DNA of 45,000 nt from Leptospira barantonii. GTDB taxonomy: Bacteria; Spirochaetota; Leptospiria; Leptospirales; Leptospiraceae. How positions within the stretch are numbered: position 1 is the first letter of the stretch; the number at the start of each line of letters is the position of its first letter. The stretch covers positions 1 to 45,000 of the forward strand of contig NZ_NPDS01000005.1 in NCBI RefSeq assembly GCF_002811925.1, read 5' to 3'. Position numbers and translations under genes: made by a program. The notes beneath the pieces were generated by a model, which was not told the origin of the DNA, did no database searches, and saw nothing but the letters and a program-made list of their open reading frames with translations. Shown piece by piece: positions 1 to 14,874 of this stretch.

Positions 1-276
1 ACCGCCATCTCCTCCGCCGGAATCACCGCTACTATCGCTTCCATCGGAACCGCCTGAATCTCCCGAGTCGCCGCCGATCCAATCCCAAAAGGAAGAATGG
101 TTTGAGTTTTCCGAGTCGATTGAATTTCCGAAATGACCCAAGCTCCCCGAATCCGTGTTCCAATCTGTCGAGCGATCTCCCGTTGTGTTGTTTCTTTTGG
201 ATCGACCCGAAAAGCGCGGATAGAAAATCAGAAACGCAAGCGCGAAAACTATAACAGAAATCGATAATAGAATCAC
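1..276 (-). CDS. Membrane-anchored Gly/Ser/Asp-rich protein, 3' part missing
   Basis: The frame starts at a GTG at 276 and runs to the window edge without a stop (92 codons seen). Its start overlaps the TGA of the acylphosphatase gene as GTGA, so the two genes are translationally coupled. Residues 2-18 form one hydrophobic helix that ends at a Tyr-Pro-Arg, so this is a signal anchor. What follows is a Ser/Asn/Asp-rich stretch containing a WDWIGG segment and then an almost pure Gly/Asp/Ser tail. I recognise no domain and the low-complexity tail prevents a family call. The gene is too short for ordinary ORF calling because of its GTG start and truncation. It is the last visible gene of the rppH-haemoglobin-acylphosphatase operon. 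Confidence 0.6.
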   Translation of the reverse strand, partial: MILLSISVIVFALAFLIFYPRFSGRSKRNNTTGDRSTDWNTDSGSLGHFGNSIDSENSNHSSFWDWIGGDSGDSGGSDGSDSSGDSGGGDGG

Positions 277-560
277 TTTTTAATTTCGAAAGTTCTAAAG
301 TTCCCTTTCGGTTCTTCCCAGGAGATAACGGCTTCCTTGATCTCGGAACCCTTCGGTCCTCTTTGAATCGCCTTGTAAAGATCCTCGATGAACATCTTGT
401 CGCCCTCCACCACGGTTTCCACTTCTCCGCCGGGAAGATTTTGAGTGAATCCGCTGAGTCTACATTCTTGCGCTCTCTGGAGAATATAATAACGGAACCC
501 CACGCCCTGCACTTTTCCGCGCACTAAGATCTTAGCTCTTGAATTATTTTTAGATCCCAT
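273..560 (-). CDS. acyP: Acylphosphatase
   Basis: Acylphosphatases hydrolyse the carboxyl-phosphate bond of acyl phosphates such as acetyl phosphate and carbamoyl phosphate in the cytosol. The 95-residue product has the usual length of the family and its two signatures: GKVQGVGFRYY near residues 15-25, containing the phosphate-binding Arg23, and GFTQNLPGGEVE near 37-48, containing the catalytic Asn41. An ATG 39 bases further upstream is in frame but lies inside the globin gene. The ATG at 560 has a GGAGGA ribosome site about 8 bases before it and sits two bases after the globin stop, so I chose it. The gene is third in a minus-strand operon and overlaps the next gene by GTGA. Confidence 0.93.
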   Translation of the reverse strand: MGSKNNSRAKILVRGKVQGVGFRYYILQRAQECRLSGFTQNLPGGEVETVVEGDKMFIEDLYKAIQRGPKGSEIKEAVISWEEPKGNFRTFEIKK

Positions 561-562
561 TC

Positions 563-996
563 TTATTCCTCCGTTTTGCTCTCCAAGTTCACCATCCACG
601 CGGAAAAGTCCTTAAAAAAATTCCAAAGAATTTCCTTAACGGAAGAATCCGCATCCCAGTCGTCCAAAGCCTTTCGATAACAGGAAAGCCAAACCCTTCT
701 CGCCTTTTCATCGATCGGAAACGGAAGATGTCTCGCCCGCATTCTCGGAGGTCCGTAGTTCTGAGAATACAACGGAGGACCGCCCGTTACTTGAATTAAA
801 AAATGCGCGGATTTAATTTTACTCTCTTCCAAACCTTCAGGAAACATAAAAGCGATCGGGCTTTGCGGAATTTGATCGTAAAAATCGCTAACCAACTTAC
901 GGAGAGAATTCTCCCCTACCGTTTGAAAAACGGTTTGTAAACCGGGAACCGGACCCGGAGGACCGCCGGGTGGAATAAAAAGAGGTCTTTCTTCCA

Positions 997-997
<1 letters not shown>
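563..997 (-). CDS. Truncated haemoglobin, group II type
   Basis: A 144-residue 2-over-2 globin. The conserved core [19 protein letters not shown] ends with His90, which corresponds to the proximal haem ligand (F8). Trp103 in the VWLSCY segment fits the Trp G8 typical of group II (trHbO) proteins, and Tyr40 is a candidate B10 distal tyrosine. Group II globins bind O2 or NO and are usually linked to oxidative or nitrosative stress or to oxygen delivery at membranes. The first 20 residues are unusually rich in Pro and Gly ([11 protein letters not shown]) and form an extension ahead of helix A. The ATG overlaps the rppH stop as TGATG, so translation is coupled to rppH. The fold call is firm; the physiological substrate is unknown. 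Confidence 0.92.
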
Positions 998-1485
<488 letters not shown>

Positions 1486-1498
1486 ACGAATAGGCTCC

Positions 1499-1529
<31 letters not shown>

Positions 1530-1542
1530 GAGATGGAATTCA

Positions 1543-1574
<32 letters not shown>

Positions 1575-1612
1575 CACATAGATCCTTATCGTTTAGGAGT
1601 TTGAGTTTCGCA

Positions 1613-2044
<432 letters not shown>

Positions 2045-2078
2045 TTCTCCCCTAAAACTCGAACTTAAGTCTTAGATC

Positions 2079-3128
2079 TTAAATCTTAGAGGCGGCGTGA
2101 CGGAAAAAGAACGCAAAGCCGCCCAATAGATTGAACAAAGCGGGCAATGTTTTTAGAGTAATGCCTATATCTCCGTGGGAAATCAAAGGAGTTAACACGA
2201 GCTTCGATCTGTTTTGAGGAAGATCTCTTTCCAACAATCGTTCCAAGATCAAAGTCGATTCAGAAGCGGGAACCACGTTATCCTCCACACCGTGAATCAA
2301 AGCGACATGAGCTCTTAAATCCTCGAGCTTATTGTAAACCTGAAGATCCTGTAAAAAAGAACGAAACGGTCCCGCGTTGCGAACGATTCTATCCCAAATT
2401 TCGGATCTGTATTCCTTGTCGTCTTTGAGTTTGAAAAAAATTTCCCGGTTTGCGGGCTCCATGGTTTCGAGAACCTTCGGAAGTTCGGGAGCTTCTCTGA
2501 GAATACTTCCGTCTAAAATGCTCGCGTGTAATGCCTTACGCACTTCTTCGTTTTCACCGATTCCGAAGTGAACGAAGTTCCAAAGAAGAATCATTCTTCC
2601 ATACTCGTCTGAACCTTCTGCAGACATCAGATAACTCAAAGTAGTTTGAACGTTTCCGTAAGCGCCGATCGTGCAGATCGATTTGACCCTTTGACCCACA
2701 TCCGGTTCGGCCGCGGCGATCAAACCCATACTCGCAGAAAACGAAGGAGCGAATAAGGAAATTCTTCCATCGGGACAAAACTCGGGATTGGAGGAAAGAT
2801 TCAAAATCAATCCTTTGATCTTTTCGATACTTTCGAGTTTGATTTTGAATTCGCTGATCTCCTGCATCTGAGGAGAAAAAACCAAAAAACCGCAAGAAGC
2901 CATTCCTCTACAAACGGCTTTGAAACGAGGATCTTGATTTCCGAGATAAGCCATTCCGTTCACCGCGAGAATGGTTCCTTTGAATGTGGTTTTGTTTTCG
3001 GGAAAGAATTTTAGAACGCCCACGGATTCCTTTCCGATCGTGAGTTGAAGTTCCTCTTCTGAGATTCCTTTTGTGGAATTATTGCGTGTATTGAGTGCGA
3101 AACGAATCGCGGAGAAAAAATTTTTCAT
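2079..3128 (-). CDS. Alpha/beta-hydrolase fold protein
   Basis: A 349-residue protein with hydrolase-fold features. A beta-strand GTILAVNGMAYLGNQDPRF precedes the oxyanion region. The segment LFAPSFSASMGLIAAA sits where the nucleophile elbow is expected but reads S-F-S-A-S rather than a clean G-x-S-x-G, which weakens the enzyme assignment. Near the C-terminus, ALIHGVEDNVVPASES resembles the acid-residue strand and LISHGDIG supplies a candidate catalytic His. There is no signal peptide, so it is probably cytosolic or membrane-associated. It lies 73 bases downstream of no other gene on its strand except the GDPD at 3202, whose start is further upstream, so the two may be co-transcribed. The substrate is not predictable. 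Confidence 0.75.
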   Translation of the reverse strand: MKNFFSAIRFALNTRNNSTKGISEEELQLTIGKESVGVLKFFPENKTTFKGTILAVNGMAYLGNQDPRFKAVCRGMASCGFLVFSPQMQEISEFKIKLESIEKIKGLILNLSSNPEFCPDGRISLFAPSFSASMGLIAAAEPDVGQRVKSICTIGAYGNVQTTLSYLMSAEGSDEYGRMILLWNFVHFGIGENEEVRKALHASILDGSILREAPELPKVLETMEPANREIFFKLKDDKEYRSEIWDRIVRNAGPFRSFLQDLQVYNKLEDLRAHVALIHGVEDNVVPASESTLILERLLERDLPQNRSKLVLTPLISHGDIGITLKTLPALFNLLGGFAFFFRHAASKI

Positions 3129-3201
3129 AGATACGGTTGATGTTCCTAAATGTAAAATTTGAAGGATTTGTGTTGGATATTGATTACGACGAAATTACAA
3201 T

Positions 3202-3999
3202 TCAACTTCGAGGGAAGAATTCCGACTTCAACAACTTCCTCATATCCTTCGGAAAATTGGTGAAAAGTCCGTCCGCCCCCCGACCTAAGTAACGTTTCAT
3301 CTCTTCGATTTTGTTTACGGTATATACGACGCTTAAAAAATTCTTTTTTGCGATTCTTTTTAAATTCTCTTCCGAAGCGTCTTCTGCGGAAGGATGAACG
3401 CTCCAAGCTCCGATCTTTTCGGCGAACACGATCGCTTCTTCCACGTTTCCGCTTTCGTCTCCCACAAGAACGCCTAACTTGATTTTTGGATGAAGGTTTC
3501 GGATCCTTTCCAAACATTCCCAAGAAAACGAAGAGATTACGATCCGATCCTCGAGTTTGCTTTGACGAACCAGATCCAAAACCTTAACTTCGATGGAACG
3601 CGCGTCCACAAAAGAATCCATCGCAGTCGATTTGATTTCGATGTTCAGATCCGTTTTTGATTTTCGAATCAGCAAAAGAACGTCTCGTAAAAACGGAATC
3701 GTTTCCTTTTTGAATTTTTTGGAAAACCAAGAACCCGCGTCGAGTTCGTTTAATATTTCGGATTCGAATCTGCGAACGTTTCCCACAAGTTTTGTCGTGC
3801 GATCCAGATCGTCGTCGTGAATGACCACAACTTCCCGATCCTCGGAAAGGGTTACGTCCAATTCGATCAGATCCGCTTTTGTATCGATCGCTTTGCGAAA
3901 CGCTATCATCGTATTTTCGGGAAATTCTCCGCTAAAACCGCGATGTGCGAATACGAGAGGTTTTTTGAGATCGGAACGGGTTTGTATATTCTCAATCAT
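3202..3999 (-). CDS. Glycerophosphodiester phosphodiesterase
   Basis: GDPD enzymes split glycerophosphodiesters from phospholipid turnover into sn-glycerol 3-phosphate and an alcohol. The 265-residue protein has the expected length for the cytosolic UgpQ-like branch. The motif FAHRGFSGEFPENT gives His19-Arg20. ADLIELDVTLSEDREVVVIH gives Glu46, Asp48 and His61, the metal and catalytic residues of the family. The downstream TIM-barrel pieces NIEIKS and the C-terminal VYTVNKIEEMKRYLGRGADG are also typical. No signal peptide is visible, so it probably acts in the cytosol. It is followed on the same strand by the alpha/beta hydrolase at 2079. Confidence 0.92.
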   Translation of the reverse strand: MIENIQTRSDLKKPLVFAHRGFSGEFPENTMIAFRKAIDTKADLIELDVTLSEDREVVVIHDDDLDRTTKLVGNVRRFESEILNELDAGSWFSKKFKKETIPFLRDVLLLIRKSKTDLNIEIKSTAMDSFVDARSIEVKVLDLVRQSKLEDRIVISSFSWECLERIRNLHPKIKLGVLVGDESGNVEEAIVFAEKIGAWSVHPSAEDASEENLKRIAKKNFLSVVYTVNKIEEMKRYLGRGADGLFTNFPKDMRKLLKSEFFPRS

Positions 4000-4039
4000 A
4001 TTCTATTCTTTATATATTCAATTTATTTTATATTACATC

Positions 4040-4861
4040 TCAATACGCAAAACCTACGGCAAAGTCGAAACCTGCGTCGTAGACTTTTCCCGCGTGATCC
4101 CGTTTGATCTCTTCCTTTCGTAGCCAATAATCGGTAACGGTCGCGGGACGGTTCGCGTAATCCAGGGAATCGATCGTAACGTTCTTGTGATACGGAGCGA
4201 ATGCCCTCAAAAGAACCTCGAATCCGAAAAAGAATCCCGATTCGAGTTGATGACGAACGCCCAAACCGGTTCCCGCATAGTAACGAGGACCGTAATCCAG
4301 ATGAATCCTTTCCGAACGATACGAAAGTGCGCCCGTCGTATCGATAAACTGATCGTATCTAGTATTTCTAAAGTATTCTCCGCCGAACGCGATCGGAATA
4401 TAAACGGAAGAATCGGCCAGAAAGTAATTCAAAAAAATTCCCCCGCCTGCCGCCTTCGATTCACGATCGGATTGTCTCGCCATTCCGTAACTTACTAAGT
4501 AGGAATATCTCGAATCGAAATCGGCGTTCGTTCTGGAAAAGTTGGAATAGTATTGAAATCCGATGGAAACATTCTTCCAGGCGTTCCAACCTAAGATCGC
4601 GGAACCGTAACCGGGAAAATAAATTCCTCCGAAAAAGAATTTTCGTTTCATCCGAATTTCTCTTTGCGAAGGGCCTTTCGTATCCGAACCCGAGTTTACA
4701 TTCGAATCCTTTCGCGAATCCGAATCGGAATTCTTAACTCCGTCGTTCTGATCTTGTTCTTGTTGTTGTGAAGGAACGGGCACTATGTTCTGCGAAAATA
4801 AATTCTGAAACGAAAGAAGAATGAGAACAACACAAGAAACCAACGCATAGGACTTGTTCAT
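4040..4861 (-). CDS. Exported protein, probable outer-membrane beta-barrel
   Basis: Residues 1-24 form a signal peptide with a hydrophobic core (VVLILLSFQNLF) and a cleavage region at FSQ; no lipobox Cys is suitably placed. The next 40 residues are a polar, disordered linker rich in Gln, Asp, Ser and Asn. From about residue 75 the chain alternates polar and aromatic or glycine residues (for example NVSIGFQYYSNFSR, FFFGFEVLLRAF) and it ends in the aromatic FAVGFAY, as expected for a beta-barrel that uses the BAM pathway. I recognise no named family; leptospires encode many such proteins. The gene lies 40 bases upstream of the GDPD gene on the same strand. Confidence 0.7.
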   Translation of the reverse strand: MNKSYALVSCVVLILLSFQNLFSQNIVPVPSQQQEQDQNDGVKNSDSDSRKDSNVNSGSDTKGPSQREIRMKRKFFFGGIYFPGYGSAILGWNAWKNVSIGFQYYSNFSRTNADFDSRYSYLVSYGMARQSDRESKAAGGGIFLNYFLADSSVYIPIAFGGEYFRNTRYDQFIDTTGALSYRSERIHLDYGPRYYAGTGLGVRHQLESGFFFGFEVLLRAFAPYHKNVTIDSLDYANRPATVTDYWLRKEEIKRDHAGKVYDAGFDFAVGFAY

Positions 4862-4929
4862 AGGACAAAGAGTTTATCGAAGCGGAAGGCATTGTCAAGA
4901 GAAAGGAAGGTAAAAGAAGAAAGGGTTCA

Positions 4930-4948
4930 GGCGGGTTTAAGCCCCGCC
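4930..4948 (-). terminator. Candidate terminator of the phasin-like gene
   Basis: Read on the minus strand, a GGCGGG/CCCGCC stem of six G-C pairs with a seven-base loop lies about 20 bases past the stop of the phasin-like gene. It is followed by a pyrimidine-rich stretch (CCTTTCTTCTTTT) instead of a clean T run. The position and stem strength suit a terminator; the imperfect tail keeps the call moderate. Confidence 0.5.
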
Positions 4949-4969
4949 CGAGAGGGAAAGTTACGATTC

Positions 4970-5353
4970 TTATTTAGAAGCGGCAGCTTTACCGGAAGTG
5001 GTGTTTTTAATCGCTTCAGCCACTTCGTTAATTTTAGCTTTTACAGCTTCAATTTGGCCTTCAGGGATTTTGTTTTTGATCTCTTCGGTAATTTTGTTGT
5101 AGTTCTCGATGATCTTAGATCTGGTTTCTTCGTAGTTTTTTCCTGCAACGGAACTAACTTCTTTGATATCGTTGAGAACTTTATCAACGGTTTCGCGGAT
5201 TTTTACAGTCGCTTCGGAATTGTCAGAAGCTCCTTTAGTAACAAGCTCCAAATAGGTTTTTTCGAGATCAGCTTTCGCTTTACCCAGACCTTCTTGACCA
5301 GCTTTGATGAGTCCCAGACCCGCATTCAGAACATCTAGAATTTGCTTTTCCAT
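4970..5353 (-). CDS. Phasin-like protein (polyhydroxyalkanoate granule-associated type)
   Basis: The 127-residue product is almost entirely amphipathic helix. It begins [20 protein letters not shown] and continues with a Lys/Glu/Ala-rich heptad pattern to a small AAASK tail, with no cysteine or tryptophan. This matches the PhaF/PhaI-type phasin family, whose members coat storage granules or act as small helical scaffolds. A frame extends upstream to 5428, but the ATG at 5353 has AAGGAG at 5363-5368 and the longer frame would cross the promoter, so I start here. No PHA synthase or depolymerase gene is in the window, so a granule role is inferred only from the family. It has its own promoter with two repeat operators and a candidate terminator after it. 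Confidence 0.78.
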   Translation of the reverse strand: MEKQILDVLNAGLGLIKAGQEGLGKAKADLEKTYLELVTKGASDNSEATVKIRETVDKVLNDIKEVSSVAGKNYEETRSKIIENYNKITEEIKNKIPEGQIEAVKAKINEVAEAIKNTTSGKAAASK

Positions 5354-5380
5354 TCGATTTTTCTCCTTGAGATCGATTCG

Positions 5381-5396
5381 TTGTGCATCGCACAAT
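5381..5396 (-). promoter_or_regulatory. Operator-like palindrome, copy 2 (over the expected start of transcription)
   Basis: On the minus strand this reads ATTGTGCGATGCACAA. TTGTGC and GCACAA form perfect six-base arms around a three-base centre. The site begins four bases downstream of the -10 box and so covers the expected +1. It shares ATTGTGCG-TGCA with the copy at 5405-5419, whose start lies 23 bases away, about two helical turns. TGCA-cored dyads of this kind are typical of PhaR-family regulators at phasin promoters, but that link is inference. Confidence 0.65.
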
Positions 5397-5399
5397 CCT

Positions 5400-5428
5400 T
5401 TTGTATTGCACCGCACAATTTCAGTCAA
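5400..5428 (-). promoter_or_regulatory. Sigma-70-type promoter of the phasin-like gene
   Basis: Reading the minus strand, TTGACT at 5428-5423 is a five-of-six -35 box. A 17-base spacer follows and then TACAAA at 5405-5400, a four-of-six -10 box. The start of transcription would fall near 5393, giving a leader of about 40 bases that holds the AAGGAG ribosome site. Spacing and position are optimal and it is the clearest promoter in the window. Confidence 0.65.
5405..5419 (-). promoter_or_regulatory. Operator-like repeat, copy 1 (inside the promoter spacer)
   Basis: On the minus strand this reads ATTGTGCGGTGCAAT and lies in the spacer between the -35 and -10 boxes, touching the -10. The left arm is identical to the downstream copy; the right arm is only partly palindromic. 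Binding here would block RNA polymerase directly. Confidence 0.6.
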
Positions 5429-5690
5429 CCTAAAAAAGAAAAAAATTCCTCAATTTCGCTATTTTTCTAGAATCTACGCAAATTTGACTAAACGCCGATG
5501 TTTGGGCAATTTTGAAATGAGGGGTTCTGTTTGTTTCGAAGTGTCAACGGAGGGATCTTTAAAAAGAATTCTCACTTTTTCTAAACATGAAAACCGGAGT
5601 GCCCTCTTATAAATGATGAATGTTTTTCAGACTAAAACTGAAAAAAGTAAAACCTTCCGAGTTTAAGATAAGTTAAAAGGTAGGTAAGAA
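5429..5690. other. Intergenic region between the phasin promoter and the lipoprotein gene
   Basis: This divergent spacer, together with the phasin leader and promoter, makes a 337-base stretch without a gene. Beyond the promoter and operators listed separately it is AT-rich, with A/T runs near 5431-5450. It ends in GGTAGG about 10 bases before the lipoprotein ATG at 5691, a usable ribosome site. Short frames across it have no coding character. I saw no convincing promoter for the lipoprotein. Confidence 0.5.
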
Positions 5691-6398
5691 ATGATAAATT
5701 TAATACGAAACAAGAAGGATCAACTCCGAACACTCGCCGGTTTTCTTTTGCTACTGTTGATTGCATTTTTCAACGTACTTCAGTGTAATCAAAAGGAATC
5801 GGATAACAATCAATCCCTCCTCGCGCTTACTGGTACCACACAGGCAGTAAACATCTTAAAGACTCACGGAACAACGTTTCGCGAATGCGACGCGAGCGGT
5901 AATCCGAAATCGGATACGAATCAAAGCACGACTTCCAACGGTCATTCGGCCATCGTTCTAAAAGGAGACGCACAGATGGCGGGCGGGGGCTTACTCGTTT
6001 ATGTAAGAGAAATGGATGTAAACAATACGGTCACCAACGTAACCGTTCCGGTCGTCATCGAAAACGAAGTTCCGCGATTTATTACAGTCAGCGGTAAACG
6101 ATACATGGCCTATCTTGAATTTTTTATCGATGGGATCAACAACACAGAGATCGACGGAATGGGTTTGACCGTCCCGTTTACGGCCGCCGATATCAATACC
6201 ATAAACTTTTACGTGACGTCGCAGAAAACCGGTTTATACGTAAATGGAAACTCGCATGAGTCCAATATAATTTATTATCCTGCGGGAAACAATACAAAGG
6301 GAAATAACCCGCAAGAAAGGGCTACCTGGAGAAGAGACAATTATCTGCTCTACGGTGGAGACGGATTCGTATTGGAGTATGTCTATAAAAACAATTAA
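5691..6398 (+). CDS. Hypothetical lipoprotein
   Basis: The N-terminus has a charged start (NLIRNKKDQLR), a strongly hydrophobic stretch (AGFLLLLLIAFFNV) and a lipobox ending L-Q-C at Cys32, followed by a polar NQKESDNN linker. This fits a spirochaetal lipoprotein signal, where the residues before Cys are looser than in E. coli. The mature 200 residues are rich in Asn, Thr and Gly with alternating beta-type stretches (VRFITVSGK-like, TINFYVTSQ). I recognise no domain. It has no neighbour on the same strand, so it is probably transcribed alone. It meets the DUF115 gene tail to tail across an inverted repeat. Confidence 0.8.
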   Translation: MINLIRNKKDQLRTLAGFLLLLLIAFFNVLQCNQKESDNNQSLLALTGTTQAVNILKTHGTTFRECDASGNPKSDTNQSTTSNGHSAIVLKGDAQMAGGGLLVYVREMDVNNTVTNVTVPVVIENEVPRFITVSGKRYMAYLEFFIDGINNTEIDGMGLTVPFTAADINTINFYVTSQKTGLYVNGNSHESNIIYYPAGNNTKGNNPQERATWRRDNYLLYGGDGFVLEYVYKNN

Positions 6399-6421
6399 TC
6401 TGAAGTTCAATCGTCATGTGG

Positions 6422-6465
6422 GATCGTAAAATCGTTTCGTTGCAAAGAGAAAAGATTTTGCGATC
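6422..6465. terminator. Inverted repeat between convergent genes
   Basis: GATCGTAAAATC at 6422-6433 pairs with GATTTTGCGATC at 6454-6465: twelve positions with a single G-U wobble around a 20-base loop. It sits between the stops of the lipoprotein and DUF115 genes and could end transcription in both directions. There is no long T run on either side, so the terminator call is tentative. Confidence 0.45.
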
Positions 6466-6480
6466 TCGTAGATACTTTTA

Positions 6481-8388
<1,908 letters not shown>

Positions 8389-8406
8389 GATTTTAGAATA
8401 TATTAT

Positions 8407-10215
<1,809 letters not shown>

Positions 10216-10440
10216 CCTGTATTGATAAGATCGTCGGATCCTTTAAATTCGGAAAGTCTTGTTTTCCGATTCAAACCGTTCCAAGAAGTTCTAGGCCATT
10301 TCGCGCTGTTGTCGATTCTGCGAATCGTCGACTCAATGTCGGCTGCTCGCCAGTTCAATATAAAGGATTTTATTCTGTTTTAACGAATTAAACTTGACGA
10401 AAAATTCAATTCGAAGCAGATTCTCTCCTGATTTGAAAAA

Positions 10441-10459
10441 AGTAGGAGATCCTACAAAA
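10441..10459. repeat. Short palindromic repeat (GTAGGA-N-TCCTAC type)
   Basis: AGTAGGAGATCCTACAAAA has arms GTAGGA and TCCTAC around two bases. It belongs to the same family as the copies at 11026, 24565, 24621 and the core of 24677. It lies 25 bases before the start of the hydrolase at 10484, in its untranslated leader. Confidence 0.6.
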
Positions 10460-10483
10460 TCCCGAAAAGGCGAAGAAATTCAA

Positions 10484-11011
10484 ATGAAAACGTATCTCAT
10501 TCCTGGCATTTCCAACTCCGGACCGGACCACTGGCAAACCCATTGGGAACAAAACTACGGATTTATCAGAATTCAGCAGAAAGACTGGATCAACCCGGTC
10601 TATTCCGACTGGGAACAAAGTCTTTTGGATCAAATCGACGGCTCGGATTCAGGGAAGAATCCAATTCTCATCGGTCATAGCCTCGGCTGTTTGTTGATCG
10701 CAAATTCTTCTCCGAAAATCAAAAATCGAATCGGTTCCGTTCTGCTCGTTGCGCCGCCCGACCCAAAATCTTCCGTATTTCCGAAAGGTTTAGTCGGTTT
10801 CGAGGAGCTCCTACAAACGAATCTCGGAATTCCGGGTATTCTTGTGTACAGTGAAAACGATCCGTATTGTAGCCCCGAGTTTTCTCGAAAGCTTGCGGAA
10901 ACTTGGGGACTTCAGGCCGTCAATTTGGGTGAAGAAGGTCATATCAATAGCCAATCCAATCTGGGAAATTGGGAAGTTGGTTATCGGATCTACGAGCGGC
11001 TTTTGTCCTAA
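10484..11011 (+). CDS. Serine hydrolase of the RBBP9/YdeN family
   Basis: This 175-residue alpha/beta hydrolase has all the family marks. YLIPGISNSGPDHWQTHWE opens the protein. The nucleophile elbow is GHSLGC with Ser66, a likely acid is Asp126 in YSENDPYC, and the catalytic His is His153 in GEEGHIN. RBBP9/YdeN enzymes are small cytosolic serine hydrolases; human RBBP9 is an aminopeptidase and the bacterial substrates are mostly unknown. A frame with 30 more residues begins at 10394, but it crosses the palindromic repeat. The family consistently starts with the strand MKTYLIPG, so I chose the ATG at 10484, which has a GGCGAAG-type ribosome site. The gene stands alone between two copies of the same repeat. 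Confidence 0.88.
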   Translation: MKTYLIPGISNSGPDHWQTHWEQNYGFIRIQQKDWINPVYSDWEQSLLDQIDGSDSGKNPILIGHSLGCLLIANSSPKIKNRIGSVLLVAPPDPKSSVFPKGLVGFEELLQTNLGIPGILVYSENDPYCSPEFSRKLAETWGLQAVNLGEEGHINSQSNLGNWEVGYRIYERLLS

Positions 11012-11025
11012 AGGGAAGATAAAGT

Positions 11026-11040
11026 AGTAGTTCCTACAAA
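11026..11040. repeat. Short palindromic repeat, copy identical to 24621-24635
   Basis: AGTAGTTCCTACAAA is identical over 15 bases to 24621-24635 and close to 10441-10459. It lies 15 bases after the hydrolase stop, so the hydrolase gene has one copy at each end. Confidence 0.6.
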
Positions 11041-11205
11041 AGGCGGAACAACGAATTGATTCGCAGAACCTCTCGAACTTCTTTGGTCGGAACTACGGCC
11101 AACGACAACGAACCAATTTATGTCGCTGAACTCCCTGATTTCCGGCACTCTCCTCTCTTTAATGCCAAATTTCACCCCCTCAACCATCTTGAATTACTTT
11201 CTTCC

Positions 11206-11245
11206 TTGACATTTTTATTTGGAATTTGGAAACTAATTGTATAGA
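11206..11245 (+). promoter_or_regulatory. Candidate promoter elements upstream of hrcA
   Basis: A perfect TTGACA lies at 11206-11211 and a TATAGA box at 11240-11245, directly in front of the CIRCE element. They are 28 bases apart, too far to work as one sigma-70 promoter, so one of them is probably not used or has a weaker partner (TTGGAA at 11219-11224 is 15 bases before TATAGA). The region is very AT-rich. Confidence 0.4.
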
Positions 11246-11272
11246 TTAGCACTCTAACATTCAGAGTGCCAG
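11246..11272 (+). promoter_or_regulatory. CIRCE operator (HrcA-binding site)
   Basis: The left arm TTAGCACTC is a perfect CIRCE half-site. The spacer is exactly nine bases and the right arm is GAGTGCCAG, against the consensus GAGTGCTAA, so the last three bases are degenerate. CIRCE is the binding site of the HrcA repressor; its position here implies autoregulation of the heat-shock operon. It ends only seven bases before the hrcA ATG, leaving no room for a separate ribosome site. Confidence 0.95.
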
Positions 11273-11279
11273 AAATAGA

Positions 11280-12308
<1,029 letters not shown>

Positions 12309-12327
12309 GGAAAGAAAATTAGAGAAC

Positions 12328-12858
12328 ATGAATCCTGAAGAATCAACACAGACAACGGAACAATCACCGGAACCGGAGAATTCGCTTCAAACGGAATTGG
12401 AAGCCGCAAAGAAGGAAGTGGAATCCTTAAAGGATTCCTGGGCGAGAGAAAGGGCTGAGTTTCAAAACTTCAAACGCCGTTCCGCTCAAGAATTCACTTC
12501 GATCCGAAAGGAAGCGGTTAAATCCTTGGTCAGCGGTTTTTTGAATCCGATCGACAACTTGGAAAGAGTGGGCGCGACACAGACCAACGCGGAAGAATTA
12601 AAACCGTTCGTGGACGGAGTTGCGATGATTCTCAAGGAATTCTATTCCGTATTAGAAAAATCGAATGTAGTTCGTTTTGATCCTAAGGGAGAATCATTCG
12701 ACCCGATGTCGATGGAAGCGCTTTCTTCGGAAGAAGACGATCAATATTCGGAAGAAACGGTCATAGACGTTTATCAACCGGGTTATTACTACAAGGAAAA
12801 CGAAGACAAGTTTACGCTTCGGCCTGCAAGGGTTCGAATCGGAAAACCGAAGTCATAA
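12328..12858 (+). CDS. grpE: Nucleotide exchange factor GrpE
   Basis: GrpE forms a cytosolic dimer that releases ADP from DnaK. The 176-residue protein has an acidic, disordered start (about 1-28). A long coiled coil follows (ELEAAKKEVESLKDSWARE), then the signature AEFQNFKRRSAQE and KEAVKSLVSGFLNPIDNLER. The C-terminal beta domain ends with VIDVYQPGYYYK and RPARVRIGKP, a variant of the usual VLQKGY and RPAMVxV motifs. GAGGAAAG lies before the start. It is in the usual place between hrcA and dnaK. Confidence 0.97.
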   Translation: MNPEESTQTTEQSPEPENSLQTELEAAKKEVESLKDSWARERAEFQNFKRRSAQEFTSIRKEAVKSLVSGFLNPIDNLERVGATQTNAEELKPFVDGVAMILKEFYSVLEKSNVVRFDPKGESFDPMSMEALSSEEDDQYSEETVIDVYQPGYYYKENEDKFTLRPARVRIGKPKS

Positions 12859-12891
12859 TAAAAATCTCAGGGAAGTATAAAGGAGAAAACA

Positions 12892-14823
<1,932 letters not shown>

Positions 14824-14874
14824 GAAGCCGTTCCGCTTATCATCGAATTGATTCGAATATAAAGTTGGAATGAA

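Noticed and set aside
2063..2091. Short direct repeats of a TCTTAGA/TCTTAAA heptamer between convergent genes
   Set aside because: There are three degenerate copies only and no dyad strong enough for a terminator; this is probably chance in an AT-rich gap.
10249..10269. 7-bp inverted repeat TCGGAAA/TTTCCGA between ftsI and the hydrolase
   Set aside because: It is too short and isolated to assign; dyads of this size occur by chance.
11056..11244. 62-codon frame between the hydrolase and hrcA
   Set aside because: It runs through the promoter region of hrcA and has no start signal.
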